A DNA stretch of 20,298 nucleotides, taken from an uncultured Collinsella sp. (GTDB lineage: Bacteria; Actinomycetota; Coriobacteriia; Coriobacteriales; Coriobacteriaceae). How positions within the stretch are numbered: position 1 is the stretch's first letter; every line of letters starts with the position of its first letter. The stretch lies in assembly GCA_902470695.1 (NCBI GenBank), contig CABRHH010000036.1, forward strand, positions 1 through 20,298. Direction: 5' to 3'. Positions 6,921 to 14,638 of this stretch are shown here, piece by piece. A program made the position numbers and the translations under genes. A model generated the notes under the pieces. The model searched no databases, had not been told where the DNA came from, and saw only the letters and a list, made by a program, of their open reading frames with translations.

Positions 6921-6937
6921 TTAGCTAATGGAAACTT
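6918..6937. promoter_or_regulatory. Operator-like dyad 2 of the haem operon
   Basis: AAGTT-N10-AACTT, extended to TAAGTT/AACTTA. It begins inside TATAAG and covers the likely transcription start, the place expected for a repressor site. The core AAGTTAGCTAA is reminiscent of one half of DtxR/IdeR iron boxes (TTAGGTTAGSCTAACCTAA) but is not a full match. Iron control is therefore only a hypothesis. Confidence 0.5.
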
Positions 6938-6973
6938 AAGAGCGATCACATGCCCCGAATGGAAGGAGCGAGC

Positions 6974-8779
6974 ATGAATGCATCGCACATGGGTCTCATT
7001 GCGCGCCGCGGCGCCACCGTTATCCTCGCTGCCGTGATGGCGACGGGTACCGTGCCCATCACGGCGCTTGCTAGCCCGGCGGCTGCGTCTGCCACGGCGG
7101 CGCAGGCGGCCACTATCAACACGGCCGACGGGTTCTACCTGGAGGCGGGCACGACCTACGAGCTGCCCGTGTCATATGAGGGCACGGGGTCGTTCTCCGG
7201 CGCTGTCTACGGCGGCATCGTTAAGAGCATGCTCGGCCGGTACTTCGGCACCAAGGCACGCGTCGCTGCGAACCAGGATGGAAGCTATACGGTAACGGTG
7301 TACTTCGGCGGGTCGTACAGCGCCGCGATCGGCGACCTGGCGTATAGTGGGCAGACCATCAAGCAGGTGGACCAGACCTACACGTTCATGGTCGCCTCGA
7401 TCAAAAACCCTCTCGACCTCACAGTGCATATCGGTGGTGCCATGAGCGGCATGTTCCCCGACGGCGTGACCTATGCGATGACGTTCGACACCACGAGCCT
7501 GCCCACCGAGGCGCCCAAGCCGGTGGTCGATCTCACCGAGCTCACGGCGGCCCTCGACGCGGCGCGGGCCGTGGAGCAGGGCAAGAAGACCGACGAGGCA
7601 TGGGGTGCGCTCCAGCAGGCTATTACCACGGCCGAGCAGGCGCTCACCGCGGTGGCGAACACCGAGGAGGCAAACGCTGCCGCAGCTACGCTTATGGCGG
7701 CGGTGGATACCTTCCAGGCCAGCGCCGACAAGGTGGACCCGGCGCCCGAGCCCGGCCCCGATCCTGCGCCGGAGCCTGAACCCGCGCCAGAACCTGAGCC
7801 GGATCCGGCACCCGGGGCGGACGCATACGGCATGGCGGTGGGCAAGACCTACACCGCGCAGGCATCCTACGCGGGCACCGGCTCTTACGCGGGCATGGAT
7901 GCGGTTTTGAACCAGATGGTGGGTCGGTACTTCGGCAAGACGGTGCAGCTGCAGCGTCTTGAGGACGGCACCTACAACGTGATCTTCTCCTTTGCGGAGT
8001 ACAGCAGCGCCATCGGCGATATGACCTATAACGGAGCCGCCATCAAGCAGACCGCCGAGCGCACCTACGTGGTCAACGTGCCCGCGCTGTCGCGCGCCAT
8101 CGATTTGGGTATCCAGGTCAACGGCGCGATGGGCGGTGTGGTCGTGACCTTCGCGATGACGGTGGACACGGCAAGCATCAAGGAGGCCGCATCCGGCGGT
8201 ACCGCGGGCGGTTCCACGTCTGGCAGCGGTACCAGCAGCTCCGAGCAGCCCTCGTCGCAGAACAGTGCGCCCGAGCAGCTCTCCCAGGCCAAGGAAGGAT
8301 TCCAGGCGGGGCACACCTACCGGGTCCCCATCGCCTTCAAGAAGTCGGGCAGCTCCGAGCAGTCCATGGCGAACCAGTATTTTGGCAGCTACGCCAACGT
8401 GTACGTGCAGGCCGACGGTTCGTTCAAGGTCAGCTTCACCACCAATAAGGCGGAATGGATCTCGAATCTGTCGAGCAGCAAGGGCACGGTGACGCAGGAT
8501 GGCAGCACCTTCTCGATGGTGCTGGCGGCCGCGCAGGCCGACACCGTGCTGCCGCTGAGCATGTACGTGAAGCCCATGAAGTCCCAGGTGTCCTGCGACC
8601 TGTATCTCTACCTGTCGCGCGCGACGGATCTGGGATCGGGCGACAAGGGCAAGCCGTCGGGGCTTCCGCAAACCGGTGACGCGTCGGTGCTTGCAACCGT
8701 GGCTGCCGCTGGCGCGGGTGTCGCGGTGCTCGGTGTCGGGATGGCGCTTGAGCGTCGTCGCGAGCGGGTGAATCGATAG
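6974..8779 (+). CDS. LPQTG-anchored haem-binding protein with three NEAT-like domains
   Basis: The 601-residue surface protein has a signal peptide (about 1-45), NEAT-like domain 1 (52-176), a three-helix FIVAR-like domain (186-253), a PEP/DPAP linker (255-283), NEAT-like domains 2 (284-400) and 3 (441-553), and LPQTG (564-568) with a hydrophobic stretch and an Arg-rich tail. NEAT domains bind haem or haemoproteins at the Gram-positive surface. The Y-x-x-x-Y haem motif of Isd proteins is not conserved. Instead each domain has a methionine in the M-x-x-x-Y-F lip segment (M86, M315, M465) and another before the last strand (M157, M386, M535), as in the bis-methionine NEAT domains of streptococcal Shr. 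The ATG at 6974 follows GGAAGGAG; an upstream in-frame ATG at 6950 lacks a site. It is the first gene of the haem operon. The NEAT call rests on sequence pattern and context. Confidence 0.82.
   Translation: MNASHMGLIARRGATVILAAVMATGTVPITALASPAAASATAAQAATINTADGFYLEAGTTYELPVSYEGTGSFSGAVYGGIVKSMLGRYFGTKARVAANQDGSYTVTVYFGGSYSAAIGDLAYSGQTIKQVDQTYTFMVASIKNPLDLTVHIGGAMSGMFPDGVTYAMTFDTTSLPTEAPKPVVDLTELTAALDAARAVEQGKKTDEAWGALQQAITTAEQALTAVANTEEANAAAATLMAAVDTFQASADKVDPAPEPGPDPAPEPEPAPEPEPDPAPGADAYGMAVGKTYTAQASYAGTGSYAGMDAVLNQMVGRYFGKTVQLQRLEDGTYNVIFSFAEYSSAIGDMTYNGAAIKQTAERTYVVNVPALSRAIDLGIQVNGAMGGVVVTFAMTVDTASIKEAASGGTAGGSTSGSGTSSSEQPSSQNSAPEQLSQAKEGFQAGHTYRVPIAFKKSGSSEQSMANQYFGSYANVYVQADGSFKVSFTTNKAEWISNLSSSKGTVTQDGSTFSMVLAAAQADTVLPLSMYVKPMKSQVSCDLYLYLSRATDLGSGDKGKPSGLPQTGDASVLATVAAAGAGVAVLGVGMALERRRERVNR
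7739..7815 (+). repeat. Pro-Glu linker repeat in the NEAT protein gene
   Basis: Short repeats of CCGGAGCCTGAACCC type encode an alternating Pro-Glu/Asp-Pro linker between the FIVAR-like helix bundle and NEAT-like domain 2. It probably acts as a stiff spacer. Confidence 0.6.
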
Positions 8780-8794
8780 CGAAGGCGGATGTTG

Positions 8795-9892
8795 ATGCGC
8801 GCAATGCAGCATGTTTGCAGATGGATGCGTGCCTGGGCGCTTGCGGGTGTGGCTGCGCTGGCGTTGGCTGCCGCGCCCGTCCCGGCGCAGGCCGCGCAGA
8901 CGAGCATACAGACGGCCGCGGTGACGCCGAGCTACGCCAACCCGGCAACGGGTGTCATCGAGGATTCCGGAGGCAGCGCGAACCAGGCGCTGGGTGAGTC
9001 CATGACGGCGTCGTGCGTGTTCGACCAGGCGTTGGTGGAGCGTGCCGCAGATGGCAGGCTCTACGCCACGATGCGCTTTCGGCTGATCGACCAGATCAGC
9101 GCGGTGTCGGTTGACGTGTCGGGCGATGGGGGCGCGACGTTTGCCGCCGCCGATGTGCAGGAGATGCGGCGCGACGTGTCGCACGGAGATGGTAGCCAGG
9201 ACAACGTGGGCGACTATCGGTTTGAGGTCCCCGCGGCCGACGCGGTGGTGCGGGTGCACCTGGATGTGGTGCCCATGGGGCGTGCGGTGGTGTGTTTCGC
9301 GGCGCTGGGTGCGGCAACCGAGGGCAACCCGAACGGCTTCGTGGAGAGCGTGGTTGCAGGCGAGGATATCGCTGACTCCGACGCAGCCGCTACGGGGGCG
9401 ACGGGTGCCTCGGCGACGGGCGCGGGTGCCGCTGCGGCTGGTGCGGAAGCCACTGCGGACGCTTCGGGCGCCGAGGGGTTGGGCGAAGTGCCTGCGGCTT
9501 CGGACATCCAGGAATACGATGCCGACGGCAACCGCGTTGACGCTGAGGGGCCCGTTCGGCTCAGCGGCGGCACGGTAGCCCTCGTTGTTGCTGCAGCGGC
9601 GGGTCTGTTGGCGGTGGGCGCGGGGGTGTTCTGGCTTGTGCGCGTGCGCCCCGCCCGTGCTGCGGCGGCGCGGGCCGCTGCTGCGGCGGCACCGGATTCG
9701 GCTCCGGACGGGGTCTCGGAGGCGGTTTCAGCTCCGGCTCAGGACGCGGCTCCGGACGGGGTTCCGGATGCGGATTCAGCTCCGGCCTCGGCTTCGGATT
9801 CAGAATTGGAAGGAGCACCGGCCGAATCAACCCCGTCCCCAACCGGATCGTCGACCGGATCGACCCCGTCCCCAGATTGCAGGGGCGTGTGA
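8795..9892 (+). CDS. shp: Membrane-anchored Shp-like haem-binding protein
   Basis: The 365-residue product has a signal peptide ending near AQA (31-33), a compact domain (about 40-175), an Ala/Gly-rich linker, one transmembrane helix (258-284) and an Ala/Pro/Ser-rich cytoplasmic tail. The domain opens with TPSYANPATGVIEDSGG and ends with VHLDVVPMGRAVV, the pattern of the haem-binding Shp family (PF11545). Streptococcal Shp binds haem through two methionines (M66, M153); M70 and M161 here stand at matching places and similar spacing. Shp accepts haem from Shr and passes it to the HtsA lipoprotein, which fits the neighbours. The ATG at 8795 is preferred to those at 8789 and to TTG 8792 because GAAGGCGG would be too close to them. 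It lies 15 bp after the NEAT gene. Confidence 0.78.
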   Translation: MRAMQHVCRWMRAWALAGVAALALAAAPVPAQAAQTSIQTAAVTPSYANPATGVIEDSGGSANQALGESMTASCVFDQALVERAADGRLYATMRFRLIDQISAVSVDVSGDGGATFAAADVQEMRRDVSHGDGSQDNVGDYRFEVPAADAVVRVHLDVVPMGRAVVCFAALGAATEGNPNGFVESVVAGEDIADSDAAATGATGASATGAGAAAAGAEATADASGAEGLGEVPAASDIQEYDADGNRVDAEGPVRLSGGTVALVVAAAAGLLAVGAGVFWLVRVRPARAAAARAAAAAAPDSAPDGVSEAVSAPAQDAAPDGVPDADSAPASASDSELEGAPAESTPSPTGSSTGSTPSPDCRGV

Positions 9893-10812
9893 GGGGCGTG
9901 TGCGGTGCTGTTCGGGTCCCCGTCGTGAGTCGGCGCGGGGCCCTTGCCCTCGTGGGCTCGGCGGCGTTCTCCCTGATGGGGGCGGGCTGCGTGGACCAGC
10001 ATCCCACGGATGCACAGGGGCGCGCGCAGCGGCGTCTGGTGGCAACCAGTCCCGCGGTCGCCGAGGTGTGCGACCGGCTGGGGCTCGATTTGGTGGGTGT
10101 GCCCCAAACGGCGCGGGGTTTGCCGGCGCGTTACGAGGGCTTGCCCCAGGTGGGCACGGCGATGGCGCCGGACCTCGAGCAGCTTTCCGCCCTGCGGCCC
10201 ACCTGTGTGCTGTCGCCGGCGTCCTTGGCCGAGGACCTGCGCCCGAAGTATGCGGCGGCGGGGCTGGCATGCGTGTTTCTTGATTTGGGCAGCGTGGGCG
10301 GGCTCTACGATTCTGCCGACTACCTGGGATCGAAGTTCTCGCGCGAACGCCCGGCGCAGGAGCTGCGCCGGGAATACGAAACCGAGATGGAGCGCATCCG
10401 CCAGCGGACCGCGCATGTGGAGCCGCCTCGGGTGCTCGTGCTCATGGGCGTGCCGGGTTCGTATGTGGTGGCAACGCCGGGCAGCTACGTGGGCAGCTTG
10501 GTGGCGCTGTCGGGAGGCGAGAACGTGTATGCCGGCCCGTCGTCTGATTTCGTCAACGTGAACACCGAGGACATGCTCGAGCGCGACCCGGATGTCATCC
10601 TGCGCTGTGCGCATGCCCTGCCCGACCAGGTGATGCAGATGTTCGCGAAGGAGTTTGCGGAAAACGACATCTGGGGGCGTTTCCGGGCAGTCCAGACGGG
10701 CTGCGTATACGACCTGCCGTCCGACCTGTTCGGCATGAGCGCGGAGTTCAGCTATCCCGTGGCACTGGATGAGCTGGTGGACCTTTTGTGCGAGGGCGGG
10801 GCGCATGGTTGA
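9889..10812 (+). CDS. isdE: IsdE/HtsA-like haem ABC transporter binding lipoprotein
   Basis: This is a 307-residue helical-backbone substrate-binding lipoprotein very similar to recalled S. aureus IsdE, including LVGVPQT, the LMGVPGSYVVAT block, NTEDML and the NDIW-to-VYDL region. IsdE ligates haem with Met78 and His229; both positions are kept (M92 in GTAMAPD, H242 in CAHALP). The N-terminus has SRRGALAL, a twin-arginine-like motif, then a hydrophobic core and the lipobox-like GAGC with C34 as the lipidated cysteine; -3 is Gly, so the box is weak. No ATG is available. GTG at 9889 overlaps the upstream TGA as GTGA, a typical coupling arrangement, with AGGGG just before it; TTG 9877 and GTG 9898 or 9925 are alternatives. 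It should collect haem from the Shp-like protein for the permease. Confidence 0.88.
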   Translation: MRGVCGAVRVPVVSRRGALALVGSAAFSLMGAGCVDQHPTDAQGRAQRRLVATSPAVAEVCDRLGLDLVGVPQTARGLPARYEGLPQVGTAMAPDLEQLSALRPTCVLSPASLAEDLRPKYAAAGLACVFLDLGSVGGLYDSADYLGSKFSRERPAQELRREYETEMERIRQRTAHVEPPRVLVLMGVPGSYVVATPGSYVGSLVALSGGENVYAGPSSDFVNVNTEDMLERDPDVILRCAHALPDQVMQMFAKEFAENDIWGRFRAVQTGCVYDLPSDLFGMSAEFSYPVALDELVDLLCEGGAHG

Positions 10813-10839
10813 GGCAAGCGTACCGATAGGAGGAATCCC

Positions 10840-11832
10840 ATGAGAACGACGGGGCGGCGCATCGCCGTTGTTGCCGCAACCGTTGTGGCGCTGGTGGCGT
10901 TGCTGTTCGTGGCGGTGAATGCGGGAAGTCTGCGCGTGGGTCCCGTCCAGCTCCTGCGCGGTCTGTTCGTGGCGTACGACGATGCGGTCGCCACCGTGTA
11001 CGACCTGCGTTTCCCGCGCATCTGCATCGCCCTGCTGGGCGGCGCCATGACGGCGGCCTCAGGCGTGCTGCTGCAGGCGGCCATCAGAAATCCGCTGGCA
11101 GACCCAGGCGTGATCGGGATTAGTGCAGGTGCCTCGCTGGCGGCCGTGGTGGTGACGGCGGCTGTCCCGGCGTGGTTCTTCTTCACGCCGGCGTTCGCCT
11201 GCGCGGGCGGCATGGCTGCGTTTGCGCTGGTATACGCCTTGTCGTGGCGGGACGGCCTATCGCCGCTCCGCATCATCTTGGTGGGCGTTGCGGTGGCGAC
11301 AGCCTGCCAGGGCGTCATGGCGGCCCTCGATGCGGGCACGGGATCGACGCTCTCCGGCGTGGCGAGCCTTGTGGACGCGAACATCACCATGAAGACCTGG
11401 GACGACTGGTGGACGCTGGTTGCCTATGGCGTGCCGGGGGTGTTGCTGGCGCTAGCGGTTGCCGGCCGGTGCGACGTGCTGGCGCTCGATGACAAAACCG
11501 CGCGGGGCATCGGCTTCGATATCGACCGCAATCGGCTGGGCGTCTCGGCGGTCGCGGTGCTTCTGGCTTCGGCCGCCACGGCCATCATCGGCCCCATCAG
11601 TTTCTTGGGCCTGGTCACGCCGCATATCGCGCGCATCGCGGTGGGCGAGCGTCATCGCGTGCTCACCCCCTATGCCATGCTGCTGGGTGCCGCGCTGCTG
11701 CTGGCGGCCGACACCGTGGGCCGTACCGTGGCGGCGCCGTATGAGATTAGCGCCGCGACCATCATGTCCGTCGTGGGCGGCCCGGTGTTCATCGCGCTGC
11801 TGCGGCAAGCGAGGGGGACCTATGCCGGATAG
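10840..11832 (+). CDS. isdF: FecCD-family haem ABC transporter permease
   Basis: The 330-residue polytopic membrane protein belongs to the FecCD/BtuC family of iron, haem and cobalamin permeases. Diagnostic segments are LRFPR...LLGGAMTAASGVLLQAAIRNPLADPGVIGISAGAS written here in parts: RNPLADPG and GISAGAS (about 85-99), and FLGLVTPHIARIAVG near 260. The length is normal for a ten-helix subunit. AGGAGG at 10828-10833 gives a strong start at ATG 10840, 27 bp after isdE. It would form a homodimeric channel driven by the ATPase encoded next. Confidence 0.92.
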   Translation: MRTTGRRIAVVAATVVALVALLFVAVNAGSLRVGPVQLLRGLFVAYDDAVATVYDLRFPRICIALLGGAMTAASGVLLQAAIRNPLADPGVIGISAGASLAAVVVTAAVPAWFFFTPAFACAGGMAAFALVYALSWRDGLSPLRIILVGVAVATACQGVMAALDAGTGSTLSGVASLVDANITMKTWDDWWTLVAYGVPGVLLALAVAGRCDVLALDDKTARGIGFDIDRNRLGVSAVAVLLASAATAIIGPISFLGLVTPHIARIAVGERHRVLTPYAMLLGAALLLAADTVGRTVAAPYEISAATIMSVVGGPVFIALLRQARGTYAG

Positions 11833-12598
11833 CGTGTTCACCATTGAGAACCTATCGTTCTCCTACGGCGACCGCCCGGTATTCGACGGGCTGAACCTGG
11901 CGTTTCCCTCCGGTGCGGTAACCACGGTCATCGGGGCGAACGGTTCGGGTAAGTCGACGCTGTTCGGCCTCATGAGCAAGAACCTGACTCCGGATGCCGG
12001 TCGCGTCATGCTGCGCCGTGCGTCTGTTGCCGACGTGCGGCTGCGCGACTTCGCCCGCTTGGTTTCCCTGGTGCACCAGCGCAACACGATGCCCACGGGG
12101 ATAACCGTAGAGCAGCTGGTTGGGTTTGGCCGCACCGCGCACCGACGCATGGGGCGCAGCGCGCTGAGCGGCGAGGACGAGCGGATGGTTTCCTGGGCGC
12201 TCAATACCTGCGGGCTGGCGGCCGAGGCTGCTGCGGAGGCGGCGTCGCTGTCGGGCGGGCAGGCGCAGCGTGCGTGGATCGCGATGGCGCTGGCCCAGGG
12301 CGCCGATGTGCTGCTGCTCGACGAGCCCACGACCTATCTCGATATTCGATACCAGCTGGATGTGCTGCGCCTGGTGCGTCGGCTCAACCGGGAGCACGGT
12401 ATGACGGTAATCATGGTGCTCCACGATATCAACCAGGCTATGCGCTACAGCGATGAGGTGGTGGCGCTTGCCGAGGGCCGTCTGGTTGTCCAGGGGTCGC
12501 CGACGCAGGTGCTGACCCCGGCGGTGTTGCGGGAGGTATACGGGGTCGACTTGCCCGTGGCGGAGGTCGACGGCAGGCGGTTCGTGATAACCGTGTAG
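11822..12598 (+). CDS. ABC transporter ATPase of the haem importer
   Basis: The 258-residue cytosolic ATPase is of the FecE/HmuV type. Walker A is GANGSGKST (38-46), the Q-loop glutamine is about Q86, the signature LSGGQ is at 143-147, Walker B is VLLLDE (163-168) and the switch histidine is H201 in VLHD. The ATG at 11822 follows GAGGGGGAC and overlaps the end of the permease gene by 11 bp, so expression is coupled. It is the last gene of the haem operon. Isd loci often lack a dedicated ATPase gene, so a complete importer cassette is notable. Confidence 0.92.
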   Translation: MPDSVFTIENLSFSYGDRPVFDGLNLAFPSGAVTTVIGANGSGKSTLFGLMSKNLTPDAGRVMLRRASVADVRLRDFARLVSLVHQRNTMPTGITVEQLVGFGRTAHRRMGRSALSGEDERMVSWALNTCGLAAEAAAEAASLSGGQAQRAWIAMALAQGADVLLLDEPTTYLDIRYQLDVLRLVRRLNREHGMTVIMVLHDINQAMRYSDEVVALAEGRLVVQGSPTQVLTPAVLREVYGVDLPVAEVDGRRFVITV

Positions 12599-12923
12599 GC
12601 TGCCGTCGGGCGATCGTCGGACATTCGCGTCTCTGTCCTCATGCGTTGTGCTGCTGTTCACCAGGCGTTTTGCTTACCGTTGCCTGCCGGCGACCCTGCC
12701 GCTTGTCGCCTGAGTTTGTTCGTTCGAGCCCCCGCCGTCCGCCTCTTCTGCCCGGACGTCGCCCGCCGTGCCTGTGCCGTTCGCCGTCTAAAACGTGCCG
12801 TATGCCGAAATTCCCACCACCGTACCTATAGGAAAATTCGCTTCTTTTAGTATGAAATCGTTGTATGGGGAGTGGGCGGCTGGTCGCTACTTCAATGCCG
12901 CCCGCGAACGTTTGGAGGACGAC
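12599..12923. other. Spacer between haem operon and lipoprotein gene
   Basis: This 325-bp gap is pyrimidine-rich on the plus strand at first and AT-richer after 12790. A small stem (GGCGAC 12689-12694 with GTCGCC 12705-12710) followed by TGAGTTTGTT could be a weak terminator for the haem operon. TATAGG (12827-12832) and TAGTAT (12848-12853) are weak -10 candidates for the lipoprotein gene. No gene is supported. Confidence 0.4.
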
Positions 12924-13490
12924 ATGAAGCGGAAGATTTTCGCGATCCCGATGATGGCGCTTGCCACGGCATGCCTGATGGTGCTGAGCGCGTGCCAAAC
13001 CGGGCCGACGCCGCAGGAGCTCATCAAGAAGGACCTGGAGACGCAGCTCTCGACGATCAGCGCCGAGGACGAGGACTTCATGGATGCCATGGAGGCGGGC
13101 GGCGGCAGCAGCTTCACGCAGCTGGGTATCGAGACCGATGAGTTCGCCAAGGCCTATCTCGACGGCTTCTCCTATGAGATGGGCGACGTGACGGTTGACG
13201 AGAAGGGCGGCAGCGCCACCGCGGCGGTCACGCTGAAGATCAAGCCCATGACCACGATCATGACCGACTTCCAGACGGCGTTCGAGGAGAAGGCCGCCAC
13301 CGCCATGGCGGACGGCAGTGTGACGAGCCAGTCCGACCTGTACGAGCTGGGCGGTCAGATTCTGCTCGACACGGTGAAGGCTGCCGAGCCGGAGGAGACC
13401 GAGTGCGAGTTCGAGTACGCCAAGGATAAGGACGGCGCGTGGGCCATGAAGAGCTCCGCCGCCAGCGAGCTCATGAGCGCACTGTTCTAA
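12924..13490 (+). CDS. Small putative lipoprotein
   Basis: The 188-residue protein starts with a lipoprotein signal: MKRK, a hydrophobic core and LSAC with C24 as the lipidated residue. The mature part is soluble, acidic and mixed alpha/beta, with TPQELIKKDLETQL near its start and a later VTVDEKGGSATAAVTLKI strand pair. It resembles DUF5105-like or other uncharacterised Coriobacteria lipoproteins in general shape, but I do not recognise a family. GGAGG at 12914-12918 supports the ATG at 12924; the upstream in-frame ATG at 12795 would mask the signal peptide. The gene stands alone, 325 bp after the haem operon, so a link to haem uptake is not indicated. Confidence 0.85.
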   Translation: MKRKIFAIPMMALATACLMVLSACQTGPTPQELIKKDLETQLSTISAEDEDFMDAMEAGGGSSFTQLGIETDEFAKAYLDGFSYEMGDVTVDEKGGSATAAVTLKIKPMTTIMTDFQTAFEEKAATAMADGSVTSQSDLYELGGQILLDTVKAAEPEETECEFEYAKDKDGAWAMKSSAASELMSALF

Positions 13491-13511
13491 GGGTTTTGAC
13501 AGCGCTGCCGC

Positions 13512-13551
13512 GCCGGGGCGCCCGCGTCTGCAGGGATGCGGGCGCCCCGGC
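13512..13551. terminator. 14-bp perfect GC hairpin after the lipoprotein gene
   Basis: GCCGGGGCGCCCGC and its exact complement GCGGGCGCCCCGGC enclose a 12-nt loop, 21 bp after the stop codon. No T run follows on either strand. It may act with the second hairpin downstream as a double stop, or protect the mRNA 3' end. Confidence 0.6.
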
Positions 13552-13568
13552 AGGTTGAGAGGTTCCGC

Positions 13569-13613
13569 GCCTCCCCGCATGTGGATGTCCGTCCGCATGC
13601 GGGGAGGCGTTTT
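13569..13613 (+). terminator. 13-bp hairpin with T tract
   Basis: GCCTCCCCGCATG pairs perfectly with CATGCGGGGAGGC around a 14-nt loop and is followed by GTTTTC. This is the more typical intrinsic terminator of the pair after the lipoprotein gene. Confidence 0.8.
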
Positions 13614-13760
13614 CGTGTGTGGCCGCTGTGCGGGTAAAGGCGTTTCGGTGCCCACCGCGGCGCAGGCAGCGAGAGCCTGCTGTCGACTGCGATGCCGTCC
13701 CGGACGTCCCGGTGCCGATTGCGGCGCGGGGCCGATAAGGCCTGTTGGCGCGCTGGTCTG

Positions 13761-14432
13761 CTACCGGCCGAGGATGAGGCGCACCATCTCGGCCGGGGTC
13801 TCGGCGATGAGGTCGGCGCCGGCGGCTTCGAGCTCGCCGCGGCCCCGAAAGCCCCAGGCAACGCCCAGCGCGCGCATGCCGGCGTTGTGGCCGCACAGGA
13901 CATCGACGTCGCTGTCGCCCACATAGAGGGTGCGTGCGGGGTCGGCGCCGATCTGGTCGAGCACATGCAGGGTCACAGGGGCTGCCGGCTTGGGCGGATA
14001 GGCGTCGATGCGGCCCTGCACGTAGGCGAAACGCTCGCTGCCGAAATACTGCTCGACCAGCGGCGCTGCCGAGATGTGGTCCTTGTTCGTGAGGACCGCG
14101 AGCGTGACGCCCGCCTGTTTCAGCTCGTCGAGGGCCGCAAGCATGCCGGGGTAGGGGGCGGTGTGGTCTTGCTTATGCTCGGCATAGTAGGCGCGGAAGT
14201 CGGCCAGGGCGCGCTCGAACACCGCGGCGTCGCCGGCGAACTCGGCGGGGATGAGGCGCTCGATGAGCTTGAGCTGGCCGTTGCCGATCTTATAGCGGAA
14301 GGCGTCTTGCGTGTAGGTGGGCCAGCCGCGCTCTTCGCAAATATGGTTGCCTGCCTGCGTGAGGTCCTCGAGGGTGTTGAGCAGGGTGCCGTCGAGGTCG
14401 AATACAACATGGGTGACGGAGGGGTTCGACAT
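13761..14432 (-). CDS. HAD-superfamily phosphatase, phosphoglycolate phosphatase-like
   Basis: The 223-residue cytosolic enzyme has all HAD motifs: FDLDGT with nucleophile D12 and acid/base D14, motif II TNK (115-117), motif III lysine in PPKP (K148) and motif IV GDSDVD (172-177). A helical cap (about 20-95) makes it subclass I. Gph or PgmB-type phosphatases look like this; substrate cannot be deduced. The ATG at 14432 follows AAAGGAGAC on the minus strand. It converges on the lipoprotein gene and diverges from the peptidoglycan-binding protein gene, with about 206 bp between the two starts. Confidence 0.9.
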   Translation of the reverse strand: MSNPSVTHVVFDLDGTLLNTLEDLTQAGNHICEERGWPTYTQDAFRYKIGNGQLKLIERLIPAEFAGDAAVFERALADFRAYYAEHKQDHTAPYPGMLAALDELKQAGVTLAVLTNKDHISAAPLVEQYFGSERFAYVQGRIDAYPPKPAAPVTLHVLDQIGADPARTLYVGDSDVDVLCGHNAGMRALGVAWGFRGRGELEAAGADLIAETPAEMVRLILGR

Positions 14433-14545
14433 ACGTCTCCTTTGCGATCGGATGCGGGCCCGTCCATGATAGCGCGTGCGGCTTGCGGCGTATCTGTGCG
14501 CGCCCGGGCACATGCGCCGCGGCCGGTGTCGCGCATCGGTGAGAG

Positions 14546-14575
14546 TTGATACACTATACAGACAAGTGCTAGAAC
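14546..14575 (+). promoter_or_regulatory. Weak promoter candidate for the peptidoglycan-binding protein gene
   Basis: TTGATA (14546-14551) and TAGAAC (14570-14575) are 18 bp apart. An overlapping TATACA at 14555-14560 could be an alternative -10 but lacks a -35. The region is the only AT-rich part of the 206-bp divergent gap. Confidence 0.3.
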
Positions 14576-14638
14576 CGATTACCGGCGCGTGCGGGTGCGG
14601 CGCATTCGCGTACGGGCGCCGATCAAGAGGGGATTCGA

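Noticed and set aside
6868..6937. Classical Fur box
   Set aside because: No GATAAT-like hexamer array; the dyads have a different half-site and spacing.
7172..9259. Long minus-strand frame across the NEAT and Shp-like genes
   Set aside because: Shadow of two well-supported surface proteins; composition is not protein-like.
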